DNA of 38,809 nucleotides from Aquimarina macrocephali JAMB N27 (GCF_000520995.1 NZ_JACA01000064.1:1-38809); one strand, 5' to 3'; numbered from the stretch's first letter, positions 9,658 to 18,363 are shown. The notes: a model not told the origin generated them from the sequence alone. Numbers and translations are program-made.

Positions 9658-10572
9658 ATGATATTAGGAGTAGATATAGGAGGTAGTCACATTACTGTAG
9701 GCCGTGTTGACACCAAAAACCATAAAATACCCGACTCTAATTTAATTTCGACAGAGGTAGACAGCACCGCGCAAGCAATTGAAATTATTGATCAATGGAT
9801 CCAGGTTTTACAAAAAAGTATAGACTCTCTTAATAAAGATAAAGAACCTCTAGAAGGAATATGCATTGCATTACCAGGTCCCTTTGACTATTATCAGGGT
9901 ATTTTTGCATATAAAATGGAGAATAAATTCACTTCTCTGTTAGGTATAAATATCAAGAAAATAATTATCAAACGATTAGCTTTATCAGACACTATACCTT
10001 TACGGTTTTATAATGATGCAGCCTGTTTTGGTATAGGAGAATTTTGGAAAGGGAAACTTAAATCTGCAGAAAAAGCATTGGCTATAACTTTAGGTACTGG
10101 TTTTGGAGCCACCTTCTTATCACAGGGACTCCCTATGCTTTCTGGAGATGGTGTTCCCGAAAATGGTGAACTGTACAATATTCCCTTTAAAAACGGAATA
10201 GCAGATGAATATTTCTCTACCCGCTGGTTTATTAAAAAATACAAGGAGGCAACAGGGGTTACTATAAGTGGTGTAAAAGATCTAATTACTGATTTTAAAT
10301 CCAACCCACATACAGATCAAATATTCGAGGAGTTTTCTAGAAATTTAGCCATTTTTCTATCTCCTTGGTTAAAAGGATTTAATGTAGATGCTGTAGTTAT
10401 AGGTGGAAATATATCTAAAGCATGGAATTCTTTTGCAGATAATCTTAACACAGAATTAAAAAACCAAGGATGCAATACAAAAATATACCAAAGTGAATTA
10501 AAAGAAAAAGCTATTTTACTAGGTGGGGCACGTTTGGTTAACAATATATTTTATGAAAGTCTCTGTTTTTGA
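9658..10572 (+). CDS. ROK family sugar kinase (first copy)
   Basis: This 304-residue cytoplasmic protein has the ROK/actin-ATPase fold: phosphate-1 motif GVDIGGSH at the N-terminus, catalytic Asp in FYNDAACFGIGE, phosphate-2 motif LGTGFGAT, and adenosine motif VVIGGNIS. The CxCGxxGCxE zinc motif of many ROK kinases and repressors is absent, and there is no helix-turn-helix, so it is a kinase rather than a NagC-type regulator. In this context it should phosphorylate mannose or a related hexose after uptake. It is closely similar to the gene at 14670, starting with nearly the same DNA. The exact sugar is inferred. Confidence 0.88.
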   Translation: MILGVDIGGSHITVGRVDTKNHKIPDSNLISTEVDSTAQAIEIIDQWIQVLQKSIDSLNKDKEPLEGICIALPGPFDYYQGIFAYKMENKFTSLLGINIKKIIIKRLALSDTIPLRFYNDAACFGIGEFWKGKLKSAEKALAITLGTGFGATFLSQGLPMLSGDGVPENGELYNIPFKNGIADEYFSTRWFIKKYKEATGVTISGVKDLITDFKSNPHTDQIFEEFSRNLAIFLSPWLKGFNVDAVVIGGNISKAWNSFADNLNTELKNQGCNTKIYQSELKEKAILLGGARLVNNIFYESLCF

Positions 10573-10671
10573 AATCATATAAACCGAGCATATCAGCAAA
10601 AGATTAAACTCTAGTTTAAAATACTCAATATTAAAAGATAAAACATATTATAATCTAAAAAAAACACTATT

Positions 10672-11970
10672 TTGAAAAACAGTAAAACATATAAAAGTGC
10701 TTTTATATTTTTAACCACCTTATTTTTTTTGTGGGGATTTACAACAGTACTAGTCGACTCTCTAATTCCTAGACTTCGCGAAGTTTTTACTTTAAATTAC
10801 TTTCAGGCTGGATTAGTTCAATTTGCGTTTTTTGGAGCTTACTTTTTATTATCAATACCTTCTGGATTTATTCTATCTAAAATTGGTTATAAAAAAGGAA
10901 TCATATTAGGCTTGTTAACACTCGCAACAGGGTGTTTATTATTTTACCCCGCTGCATCTTATCGTGAATTTAGTATTTTTATGTTAGCATACTTTGTAGT
11001 AGCAAGTGGGATTACTATTCTACAAGTTGCTGCTAACCCATATGTAGCAGTATTAGGCCCTGAGGAAAGTGCTTCAAGCAGACTCAATTTGTCACAGGCC
11101 TTTAATTCATTAGGTACAACTATTGCTCCAGCTATCGGAGCTATGTTTATTTTAAGTGATAAAGTTAAAAACCCTCAGGAAATTGCTGCCTTAAACACTC
11201 TAGATAAAGAAAACTATTATATTTCTGAAGCTGCTGCAGTTCAATCTCCTTTCATAGGAATTGCCATATTTGTAGCCATCCTGGCCTTTGCTTTTATTTT
11301 TATCAAACTTCCTAAATTAATAAAAGATAGTCCGAAAGGCGGATACGTAAAAGTTTTACAAAATAAGACCTTGGTTATGGGAGCTATTGGGATATTTGTA
11401 TATGTTGGAGCCGAAGTTGCAATAGGCAGTTATCTAATCAATTATTTTTTAGATATGAACCTTGCTACTCTAATCAAAGAAAGCACATTCATGAGGAGTA
11501 TTTCTGAAGGGATTCTGGGAGCTGATAGCCAAACACTGGACAATAAAGCAATAGTAGGTGCTTTTGTTACCTTTTATTGGAGTGGTGCTATGATTGGCCG
11601 GTTTATAGGAGCACATTTAACCAAAATCATAAAACCCGCAAAGGTTTTAAGCTTCTTTGCTATTGGAGCTACTATATTGATTTTGATATCCATATCAACT
11701 TCTGGCTTTATAGCTATGTGGAGTATTCTGGCAGTAGGGTTATTTAACTCCATTATGTTCCCTACCATATTTTCCTTATCAATAGAAGGATTAGATGATC
11801 TAAAACCACAGGCATCCGGTGTTTTATGCACTATGATTGTAGGTGGAGCAATAATTCCTCCTTTATTTGGATTACTTTCTGATCAAACAGGATTTAAGAC
11901 TGCATTTATCCTAGTTTTAATCTGCTATATTTATATAGTCTTTTATGGTAGAAGAAAGGCTAATTCTTAA
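10672..11970 (+). CDS. FucP/GluP-type sugar MFS transporter (TTG start)
   Basis: This 432-residue inner-membrane symporter of the FHS branch of the major facilitator superfamily has about 12 hydrophobic segments. The first contains FLTTLFFLWGFTTVLVDSL, which is typical of fucose/glucose/galactose permeases, and VAANPYVAVLGPE in the middle of the N-half is another family block. The frame starts with TTG at 10672. No upstream in-frame ATG exists, and the first internal ATG would remove several helices, so TTG is the best start. It sits between the two GH92-ROK units and probably brings released mannose into the cytoplasm. The sugar is inferred from neighbours. Confidence 0.9.
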   Translation: MKNSKTYKSAFIFLTTLFFLWGFTTVLVDSLIPRLREVFTLNYFQAGLVQFAFFGAYFLLSIPSGFILSKIGYKKGIILGLLTLATGCLLFYPAASYREFSIFMLAYFVVASGITILQVAANPYVAVLGPEESASSRLNLSQAFNSLGTTIAPAIGAMFILSDKVKNPQEIAALNTLDKENYYISEAAAVQSPFIGIAIFVAILAFAFIFIKLPKLIKDSPKGGYVKVLQNKTLVMGAIGIFVYVGAEVAIGSYLINYFLDMNLATLIKESTFMRSISEGILGADSQTLDNKAIVGAFVTFYWSGAMIGRFIGAHLTKIIKPAKVLSFFAIGATILILISISTSGFIAMWSILAVGLFNSIMFPTIFSLSIEGLDDLKPQASGVLCTMIVGGAIIPPLFGLLSDQTGFKTAFILVLICYIYIVFYGRRKANS

Positions 11971-12058
11971 AACATAAAAATAAACTCACATCACTCTATA
12001 CAAAAAGTGTTTAAACATCAAACTCTTTGTAAAAAGTGAAAACAAAAATCATACATTA

Positions 12059-14401
12059 ATGAAATATCTATCAATTCTAATAACAGTAATACTTTGTTTT
12101 TCTTCGTGCAAGAAAGATTCTACAGGTCCGGTAACCCAGAATCCTGTATCAAAAACTATCAAAAAAACAGATTTCACAAAATATGTTAATCCATTTATTG
12201 GCACCAGCAAAATGGGACATACCTACCCAGGAGCAACAGCGCCTTTCGGGATGGTACAAGTAAGCCCACAAACGAATTTTGAAGTAATGTTTAACAAGGA
12301 TGGTAGTTACAATAAAGAAACTTATGAATATTGTGCTGGTTATCAATACAGAGATTCTACAATAATAGGTTTTTCTCACACTAACTTAAGTGGTACGGGG
12401 CACTCTGATCTAGGGGATTTTTTAATAATGCCAACAACTGGGAGCTTAGTGCTCGATCCCATAAAAACAACTGAAGGCTCTAAAGGGTTTTATTCTACGT
12501 TTTCTCATGATAACGAGTATGCTTCACCAGGATATTACAAAGTAAAACTAAAAGATTATAACATCACTGCAGAACTTACTGCGACAGAACGTGTAGGGGT
12601 TCATCAATATACTTTTCCAGAAACAAAAGACGCACACATTATTTTGGATTTAGTTTATAATGTTTATCATCATGATGACAAAAACGTATGGACATTCTTA
12701 CGAGTAGAAAATGATTCCTTAGTAACCGGTTATCGTCAAACCAAAGGATGGGCAAGAACCAAAAAAGTGTTTTTTGCTATGCAATTCTCTAAACCTTTCA
12801 GTAGTTATGGTCACAAAAAGTACGATCCTGTAAAATATGATGGGTTTTATCGTCGTTTTGAGCAACAGGAAAATTTCCCTGAAATGGCAGGAAAAGATAT
12901 TCGCGCATATTTTAATTTTGACACAAAGGCTAACGAAAAAATCAATATCAAATTTGCACTATCCTCTGTTAGTACCGATGGGGCATTAAAAAACCTAAAA
13001 TCCGAATTACCTAATTGGGATTTTGAGAAAACGAAACAGAAAACCGAAAGCAAATGGAATAATGAATTATCAAAAATAGAAGTAAAAACGATTACTGAAG
13101 CAGACAAGACTACATTCTACACTGCACTATATCACACAATGCTTAGTCCAATTATTTATGAAGATGTAGATGGTAGTTATCTTGGGCTGGATCAAAACAT
13201 TCATGTTTCCGAAAATTTCACAAACTACTCGGTTTTCTCTCTTTGGGATACGTATAGGGCCTTACATCCCTTGTTTAATATTACACAACCTGGTCGTAAC
13301 AACGATATGATCAAATCGATGCTGGCTCATCAAGAACAAAGTGTACATCATATGTTACCCATCTGGAGTCATTATGCTAATGAAAACTGGTGTATGATAG
13401 GCTATCATGCGACTTCGGTAATTGCAGATGCTATCGCCAAAGATGTTGGAGATTTTGATAAAAATAAAGCTCTTGCAGCATCCGTAAGTACTGCCAATGT
13501 TTCTTATTTTGATGGTTTAGGGGATTATATCAGATATCAATACGTACCTGATGATAAAAGCCACTCTTCGGTTTCTAAAACACTAGAATTAGCCTATAAT
13601 GATTGGTGTATTGCACAGATTGCAAATAGTACGGGAGATAAAAAAGCTACGGATCAATTTCTAAAAAGATCAGAGTATTATAATAATGTGTATGATCCCA
13701 AAATTGGATATATGCGCCCTAAATTATCTAATGGCGAATTTAGAAAAGAATTTGACCCTTTAGATACACACGGGCAAGGGTTTATTGAAGGAAATGCATG
13801 GAATTATGGATTATATGTACCTCATCAATTAGAAAAAATGGTGAAAATGATGGGAGGAAATGAACGATTTAGTCAACATCTGGATTCTTTGTTTACTATG
13901 AAATTAGAAGACAAATTTATAGAAAAACATGAAGACATTACTCGAGACGGAATTATAGGCAATTATGTACATGGCAATGAACCCGGTCATCATATTCCTT
14001 ATTTATATAACTGGACAGGAAAACCACATAAAACCCAAGAGCGTGTTCGTATGATCATGAATACTATGTATGGTCCTACAGTAGATGGATTGTGTGGTAA
14101 TGATGATGCAGGACAAATGAGCGCATGGTATATATTTAGTAGTTTAGGATTTTATCCCGTTACACCTGGATCACCCGATTATGCAATAGGAAGCCCTCTG
14201 GTTAAAGAAGCGGTACTTCATCTGGAAAACGGAAAAGATCTAACGATTATAGTAAAAAATCAAAGTAAAGATAACATCTACGTAAATCAAGTTACCGTAA
14301 ATGGTAGAGTCATAAATAATGTTACTCTTTCGCATAATGATATTATAAATGGTGGAGAGATTATTTTTGAAATGCAAAACACTCCTAAGATTACAGAATA
14401 A
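12059..14401 (+). CDS. GH92 alpha-mannosidase, lipoprotein (second copy)
   Basis: This 780-residue enzyme of the same family as the gene at 6548 is clearly diverged from it. The signal peptide ends in a lipobox (CFSSC, Cys17). Family blocks in order are NPFIGTSKMGHTYPGATAPFG (~43-63), FSHTNLSGTGHSDLGDF, LWDTYRALHPL, CMIGYHATSVIADAI, FIEGNAWNYGLYVPHQ, HGNEPGHH and GLCGNDDAGQMSAWYI. Unlike the first copy it ends at the GH92 fold and never had the CHB_HEX/PA14 extension. It has its own ~15-residue insertion near residue 80 (NKDGSYNKETYEY). Having two diverged copies in one locus suggests different linkages of the same glycan. Confidence 0.94.
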   Translation: MKYLSILITVILCFSSCKKDSTGPVTQNPVSKTIKKTDFTKYVNPFIGTSKMGHTYPGATAPFGMVQVSPQTNFEVMFNKDGSYNKETYEYCAGYQYRDSTIIGFSHTNLSGTGHSDLGDFLIMPTTGSLVLDPIKTTEGSKGFYSTFSHDNEYASPGYYKVKLKDYNITAELTATERVGVHQYTFPETKDAHIILDLVYNVYHHDDKNVWTFLRVENDSLVTGYRQTKGWARTKKVFFAMQFSKPFSSYGHKKYDPVKYDGFYRRFEQQENFPEMAGKDIRAYFNFDTKANEKINIKFALSSVSTDGALKNLKSELPNWDFEKTKQKTESKWNNELSKIEVKTITEADKTTFYTALYHTMLSPIIYEDVDGSYLGLDQNIHVSENFTNYSVFSLWDTYRALHPLFNITQPGRNNDMIKSMLAHQEQSVHHMLPIWSHYANENWCMIGYHATSVIADAIAKDVGDFDKNKALAASVSTANVSYFDGLGDYIRYQYVPDDKSHSSVSKTLELAYNDWCIAQIANSTGDKKATDQFLKRSEYYNNVYDPKIGYMRPKLSNGEFRKEFDPLDTHGQGFIEGNAWNYGLYVPHQLEKMVKMMGGNERFSQHLDSLFTMKLEDKFIEKHEDITRDGIIGNYVHGNEPGHHIPYLYNWTGKPHKTQERVRMIMNTMYGPTVDGLCGNDDAGQMSAWYIFSSLGFYPVTPGSPDYAIGSPLVKEAVLHLENGKDLTIIVKNQSKDNIYVNQVTVNGRVINNVTLSHNDIINGGEIIFEMQNTPKITE

Positions 14402-14517
14402 CGCTTATCATAAGTTTTTCATCTTATTGAAATTTATCTAGTGTATAAAATGCATTGTTAAATTTCATATATATAATACCGTAAGGTTTAAATATATCTT
14501 AAGAAAAAGAATAAAAG

Positions 14518-14544
14518 AGACCCCAAGGCTTTGACTTGGGGTTT
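14518..14544. terminator. Hairpin terminator after the second GH92 gene
   Basis: ACCCCAAG (14520-14527) pairs with CTTGGGGT (14535-14542) around a 7-nt loop, extended outward by a G-T and an A-T pair. The plus-strand T run is short; the A-rich upstream flank would give a U-rich tail on the minus strand. It lies between the second GH92 and the second ROK gene, so the latter may have its own promoter in 14545-14669. Confidence 0.6.
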
Positions 14545-14669
14545 ACTATGTGATACAATTTACAGGAAGAATAATTAATAATAATCAAAGCAAAAACTAT
14601 TTTAAATTGTAATTTTAGCGGCTAGCTATTTTTTTAGTTAGTGTTACTTAAATAGACTATATACAACAA

Positions 14670-15581
14670 ATGATATTAGGAGTAGATATTGGAGGTAATT
14701 ATATTACTGTAGCTGGAATAGACACCAAAACAAACAAATTATCAGAAGCTAATCTAGTTTCTATTACGGTAGATAATACAGCTGAAGCTGATGAAATATT
14801 AGAACGGTGGTTATTTGCGCTGCAGAAAGTTATCGATACTCTTGTAGATGATCCTCTAGAAGGAATTGGTATAGCTATACCTGGACCATTTGATTATTAT
14901 AATGGAATTTTTGCCTTCAAAATGCAGCAAAAATATGCTTCTCTTTTTTGTATAAATATTAAAGAAATACTGAAGAAAAAATTACAACTATCTGATGATA
15001 TTCCTATACGGTTTTATAATGATGCTGCTTGCTTTGGTATTGGTGAAGTATGGAAAGGAAAGCTTAAATCAATTCGAAGAGGGCTAGGGATAATATTGGG
15101 TGCAGGTTTTGGTGCTTCTTTTCTTTTTCACGGGCTTCCAATCCTTTCTGGAGATGGAATCCCAAAAGATGGAGAGTTATATCACATCCCATATAAAGAT
15201 GGAATCGCTGATGATTATTTTTCTACCCGGTGGTTTATTAAAAGATATAAAGAGATTACCGACACTACAATCGATAATGTTAAAGAACTTACAGAAGCTT
15301 CTTTAAAAAACGATGTTGCGGTGCAACAAGTTTTTAATGAGTTTTCTGAAAATCTAGCCGAATTTTTAAGTCCCTGGTTAAAATCTTACAATGCAGAAGC
15401 TATAGTTATTGGAGGTAATATTGCCAAAGCATGGCCTTTTTTTGCTAATGAGCTAGAGAAAAAAATAAATGCTCAAGATTGTCTTGTGAAAATACACAAA
15501 AGTGAACTTCAGGAAAAAGCAATATTATTGGGTAGTGCAAGATTAGTTAATGATACTTTCTATAAAGGGCTGGCTTTTTAA
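14670..15581 (+). CDS. ROK family sugar kinase (second copy)
   Basis: This 303-residue paralogue of the gene at 9658 is very similar along its whole length. It has GVDIGGNY at the start, the catalytic-Asp motif FYNDAACFGIGE, SGDGIPKDGELYHIPYKDGI and IVIGGNIA. It again lacks the ROK zinc-binding cysteines. The phosphate-2 loop reads LGAGFGAS rather than LGTGFGAT in the first copy, so a normally conserved Thr is Ala, which may lower ATP use. A terminator-like hairpin separates it from the second GH92 gene. Expected substrate: mannose or another hexose from the locus. Confidence 0.87.
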   Translation: MILGVDIGGNYITVAGIDTKTNKLSEANLVSITVDNTAEADEILERWLFALQKVIDTLVDDPLEGIGIAIPGPFDYYNGIFAFKMQQKYASLFCINIKEILKKKLQLSDDIPIRFYNDAACFGIGEVWKGKLKSIRRGLGIILGAGFGASFLFHGLPILSGDGIPKDGELYHIPYKDGIADDYFSTRWFIKRYKEITDTTIDNVKELTEASLKNDVAVQQVFNEFSENLAEFLSPWLKSYNAEAIVIGGNIAKAWPFFANELEKKINAQDCLVKIHKSELQEKAILLGSARLVNDTFYKGLAF

Positions 15582-15600
15582 TAAAAATATATCTTATATA

Positions 15601-15639
15601 TAATTAAATAAGTATAAAAAAATAAGCTTTATTTAATTA
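15601..15639. terminator. AT-only inverted repeat between convergent genes
   Basis: TAATTAAATAA (15601-15611) and TTATTTAATTA (15629-15639) are perfect complements around a 17-nt loop; the second arm includes the rhodanese stop codon. It is placed correctly for a bidirectional terminator, but with A-T pairs only it would be weak. Confidence 0.4.
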
Positions 15640-16024
15640 CTTTTCTCTTTTTAAACTTCCATTCTGTGATACCTCCATCGAGATCATAGATTTTAGTAAA
15701 TCCTGCTTTTTTCATATAGCTAGAGCATTTATTACTTCTTCCACCTCGGGCACAATATACAATTACGGGTTTTGATTTATCAATTTTAGAAATTAGATCT
15801 TCAAAATTTTCATTTCTAAAATCGATATTTATAGCTCCTTCGATATATCCTTGAGTATACTCACCAGGTGTTCTTACATCAATAAGTTGCACTTTACTCA
15901 TTTCTAATAATGAATCCATTTCTTCAACTGTAATTAACTCTACTACAGAATTTTCTTCAACCTGTTTGCAATTAAGCAATACTGAAGAAATAAAAATGAT
16001 TATTAAAAATGATTTGATTTTCAT
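15629..16024 (-). CDS. Rhodanese-domain lipoprotein
   Basis: The preferred start is the ATG at 16024, giving 131 residues. The longer frame to 16063 would put a hydrophilic stretch before the signal peptide and overlap the preceding gene. The N-terminus MKIKSFLIIIFISSVLLNC is a lipoprotein signal with Cys19 (lipobox LLNC, slightly atypical). A single rhodanese domain follows, with VQLIDVRTPGEYTQGYIEGA and the active-site loop CARGGRS (Cys91). It probably carries persulfide sulfur or acts in thiol chemistry outside the cytoplasm. It lies 11 bp behind a second, cytoplasmic rhodanese and is surely co-transcribed with it. Confidence 0.85.
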   Translation of the reverse strand: MKIKSFLIIIFISSVLLNCKQVEENSVVELITVEEMDSLLEMSKVQLIDVRTPGEYTQGYIEGAINIDFRNENFEDLISKIDKSKPVIVYCARGGRSNKCSSYMKKAGFTKIYDLDGGITEWKFKKRKVIK

Positions 16025-16035
16025 AAGATAGTATA

Positions 16036-16353
16036 TTAATCTTCTACAATTTCGCCTTCCCAATTCATGAAGCCTCCAACCAAATTATATGTAGTTCCAA
16101 ATCCCATTTGATTCATTAACATACACGCTTGAGCACTACGTGCCCCAGAGCGACAGTATACATAGTAGTTTTTGGTTTTATCCAGCTTTCCTATCTCATC
16201 AAGAAAACCTTGTCCCTGACGAATATCTACATTAAGCATATTGGGTATATAACCATCCTCTACTTCTTCTTCTGTTCTTACATCTAAAATTACTGCATTA
16301 TTGTCATTAGCAATTTGCTCTTGCCATTCTTCTTGAGTGATATCTTCTGCCAT
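16036..16353 (-). CDS. Cytoplasmic single-domain rhodanese-like protein
   Basis: This 105-residue rhodanese domain has no signal peptide, resembling GlpE/PspE-like sulfurtransferases. Key blocks are AVILDVRTEEEVEDGYIPN and the active-site loop YCRSGARS (Cys67), followed by NLVGGFMNWEG. It likely transfers sulfane sulfur; the acceptor is unknown. It is the first gene of a two-rhodanese unit, and a -7 like motif lies about 50 bp upstream. Confidence 0.87.
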   Translation of the reverse strand: MAEDITQEEWQEQIANDNNAVILDVRTEEEVEDGYIPNMLNVDIRQGQGFLDEIGKLDKTKNYYVYCRSGARSAQACMLMNQMGFGTTYNLVGGFMNWEGEIVED

Positions 16354-16402
16354 TATAAAATGTGTTCTACTAAAATTGGACTTTTGTTTTTTATATTCCC
16401 TA

Positions 16403-16410
16403 CAAATATA
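16403..16410 (-). promoter_or_regulatory. Bacteroidota -7 motif upstream of the rhodanese pair
   Basis: On the minus strand this reads TATATTTG, an exact match to the TAnnTTTG -7 consensus, 50 bp before the start codon at 16353. No clear -33 element is visible, so support is moderate. Confidence 0.4.
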
Positions 16411-16472
16411 AAGAGTAGTTCATTAATTGTATTAAAACTACGCCTTCAATTTATTAAAAATTTGGAAAAATA

Positions 16473-17099
16473 CTATGCTTTAATACTACAACCGATAGCT
16501 TTTGTAATTTCTACAGGAACTTTTTCTCCTTTTAGTAGGGCATTAACAGCATCTTCGACATATTTCTGATCGGCAGCCGATGCATCTTTATAATTATTAT
16601 CAATTGCACCTATATATCGAACGATATTGCCATTAGATGTTTTCTCTAGAACATAGACATGAGGAGTTTTTGTAGCTCCATACTGAGGGTATATTTGTTG
16701 TCCGTCATCAAATAAATACGGAAAAGTAAATCCTTTTTCTTTTGCTCTTATCTGCATATTATCAAAACTATCATCTGGATAAGCCTTTGGGTTATTAGGA
16801 TTTATAGCTACAACAGGGTATCCTTTTTCTTTAAAAGCAACATCTAATGCTATTATTCTATCTTCGTAGGCTACAGAATATGGGCAGTGGTTACATGTAA
16901 AGATTACAATAAACCCTTTGGCATCTTTATAATCTGCCAATGATATTAAAGTATCATCAATATTTTTTAGTTTAAAATCTGTAGCAACATCTCCAATCGA
17001 ATATCCTCCTTCAATTTTAGCACCAGACACTTTATCCAATGCAAATGCGCTTATCGCAATCACAAAGGCTACTCCTACCAGAATTTTTAAAGTTTTCAT
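16473..17099 (-). CDS. Exported thioredoxin-fold/AhpC-TSA-like redoxin
   Basis: This 208-residue protein has a hydrophobic N-terminal export segment (residues ~5-22, LKILVGVAFVIAISAFAL). The redoxin domain carries a CNHC redox pair (Cys69, Cys72) in IVIFTCNHCPYS, and TPHVYVL supplies the cis-proline. This pattern (GDVATDFKLKNID, NPNNPKAYPDDS) matches the redoxin family often annotated as thioredoxin family protein or peroxiredoxin-like. It probably works in periplasmic thiol redox or peroxide handling. It follows the TlpA-like gene by 37 bp on the same strand, suggesting an operon. The exact partner is unknown. Confidence 0.88.
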   Translation of the reverse strand: MKTLKILVGVAFVIAISAFALDKVSGAKIEGGYSIGDVATDFKLKNIDDTLISLADYKDAKGFIVIFTCNHCPYSVAYEDRIIALDVAFKEKGYPVVAINPNNPKAYPDDSFDNMQIRAKEKGFTFPYLFDDGQQIYPQYGATKTPHVYVLEKTSNGNIVRYIGAIDNNYKDASAADQKYVEDAVNALLKGEKVPVEITKAIGCSIKA

Positions 17100-17136
17100 C
17101 TGTTTAATTTTTTATTGCTTTTTTGTTAATTAGTAT

Positions 17137-17664
17137 TTACAGCATTTTTTTAAGCTCTTTTTCTAATTCATTATAAGTAAAAGATCTTTCATAAAAATTA
17201 CTATCACCATCTTTATATATTACTGTTGCCGGTATAGAACCAGACCAATCACTGTTAACTTTTGGAATCCAACTATTTGCATCTGGATCATCTAATAAAA
17301 TCAATTTACTTCCTATCTTTTGTTTTTTAACAAATGGAATTAATTTAGATTCTACCTGACTGGGTAAATCCAGGCTTACCAAAATCACCTCAACCTTATC
17401 CTTAGGATACCTACTGTTGATCAATTCAAAATAAGGCAACTCGGCTACACATGGTTTACACCATGTAGCCCAGAAATTAATCACTCTTATTTTTCCGTCA
17501 TTGATATTTAATAATGGCTTAAAGCTCTCAAAATCATATACAGGTATCTCTATACCTTTACTTTCGAAAACATCTGTTGCATCAAGAGCTACAGTCTGTT
17601 GCTCTCCTTTACATTTAGTAAAAAGCACTATAAATACGGTATATAAAATTAATCTCGACATCAT
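17137..17664 (-). CDS. TlpA-like thioredoxin lipoprotein
   Basis: This 175-residue protein has a lipoprotein signal (LFTKC, Cys18). A TlpA/ResA-type thioredoxin domain follows with INFWATWCKPC (Cys69, Cys72) and cis-Pro in SIPATVIY. Such proteins reduce disulfides of exported proteins or support cytochrome c maturation. It is the first gene of a pair with the redoxin at 16473 and is divergent from the marR gene across 237 bp. The family is clear; the client proteins are not. Confidence 0.88.
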   Translation of the reverse strand: MMSRLILYTVFIVLFTKCKGEQQTVALDATDVFESKGIEIPVYDFESFKPLLNINDGKIRVINFWATWCKPCVAELPYFELINSRYPKDKVEVILVSLDLPSQVESKLIPFVKKQKIGSKLILLDDPDANSWIPKVNSDWSGSIPATVIYKDGDSNFYERSFTYNELEKELKKML

Positions 17665-17869
17665 ACTAATGTATCAAAACCTTTAATTCTGCAAAAGAAA
17701 ATTAACAAGGTTTCTATATTTTATCTAAATATTTTCAGAATTTTTCACAATTGTTTAACTCAATAACGATACTTTTCTGAATGACAATAATACCATTAAA
17801 CCTGATCTCAAAACCCGAATTTAACAAAGAATTAATAACAATTTACAATTTTCGAAATAAAAATTAACA

Positions 17870-17888
17870 TACATTTGTATAGACAAAT
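17870..17888 (+). promoter_or_regulatory. Promoter -7 element overlapped by a palindromic operator candidate for marR
   Basis: TACATTTGT at 17870-17878 matches the TAnnTTTGY -7 consensus. It is overlapped by a perfect palindrome with 6-bp arms, ATTTGT (17873-17878) and ACAAAT (17883-17888), with a 4-nt centre. A second inverted pair TTGTAT/ATACAA (17875-17880 and 17896-17901) runs up to the start codon. The arrangement fits MarR self-repression; the leader would be only ~20 nt. Confidence 0.5.
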
Positions 17889-17901
17889 ATTGTAGATACA
17901 A

Positions 17902-18363
17902 TTGAACATAGAAAAAATCATAAAAACAGAGATTGAACTTCCGCTACCTAAAAAAATCGTAATAAATTTATTATATACGGAAAATTGGATAATGGATAAA
18001 ATCAATATCAATTTAAAAGCTTATGACATTTCACTTCAACAATTTAATGTCTTACGAATCCTAAAAGGGCAAAAAGAAAAACCTGCTAACCTCTCTACTA
18101 TACAAGAAAGAATGGTTACCAAAATGAGTAATACCACTCGATTAGTTGATAAACTCATTAACAAAAACTATGTAAAACGAGTAACCTGTGAATCTAATCG
18201 AAGAAAGGTTGAAATTACTATTACAGAGCAAGGAAAAAAATTTTTGGATAAAGTAAGTCCTATAATGGATGAATTTGAAAACAGTATTACTTCAAATTTC
18301 TCTACAGAGGATTTGATCCAATTAAATGAATTATTAAACAAACTTCGAAATTCTAACTTATAA
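17902..18363 (+). CDS. MarR family transcriptional regulator (TTG start)
   Basis: This 153-residue winged-helix regulator has the core ISLQQFNVLRILKGQK, a recognition region TKMSNTTRLVDKLINKNYVKR, and wing residues RRKVEITITEQGKKFLDK. The TTG at 17902 is chosen because the upstream residues (PLPKKIVINLLYTENW) form the dimerisation helix expected in this subfamily. The next ATG, about 30 codons later, would remove it. It sits 31 bp ahead of a YceI gene, a pairing common in Flavobacteriia, and probably represses itself and that gene through the palindrome over its promoter. Confidence 0.9.
   Translation: MNIEKIIKTEIELPLPKKIVINLLYTENWIMDKININLKAYDISLQQFNVLRILKGQKEKPANLSTIQERMVTKMSNTTRLVDKLINKNYVKRVTCESNRRKVEITITEQGKKFLDKVSPIMDEFENSITSNFSTEDLIQLNELLNKLRNSNL

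Noticed and set aside
9658..15581. Transposon-mediated duplication of the GH92-ROK unit
   Set aside because: I found no transposase, terminal inverted repeats or target-site duplications around either copy, and the GH92 copies are too diverged for a recent event.
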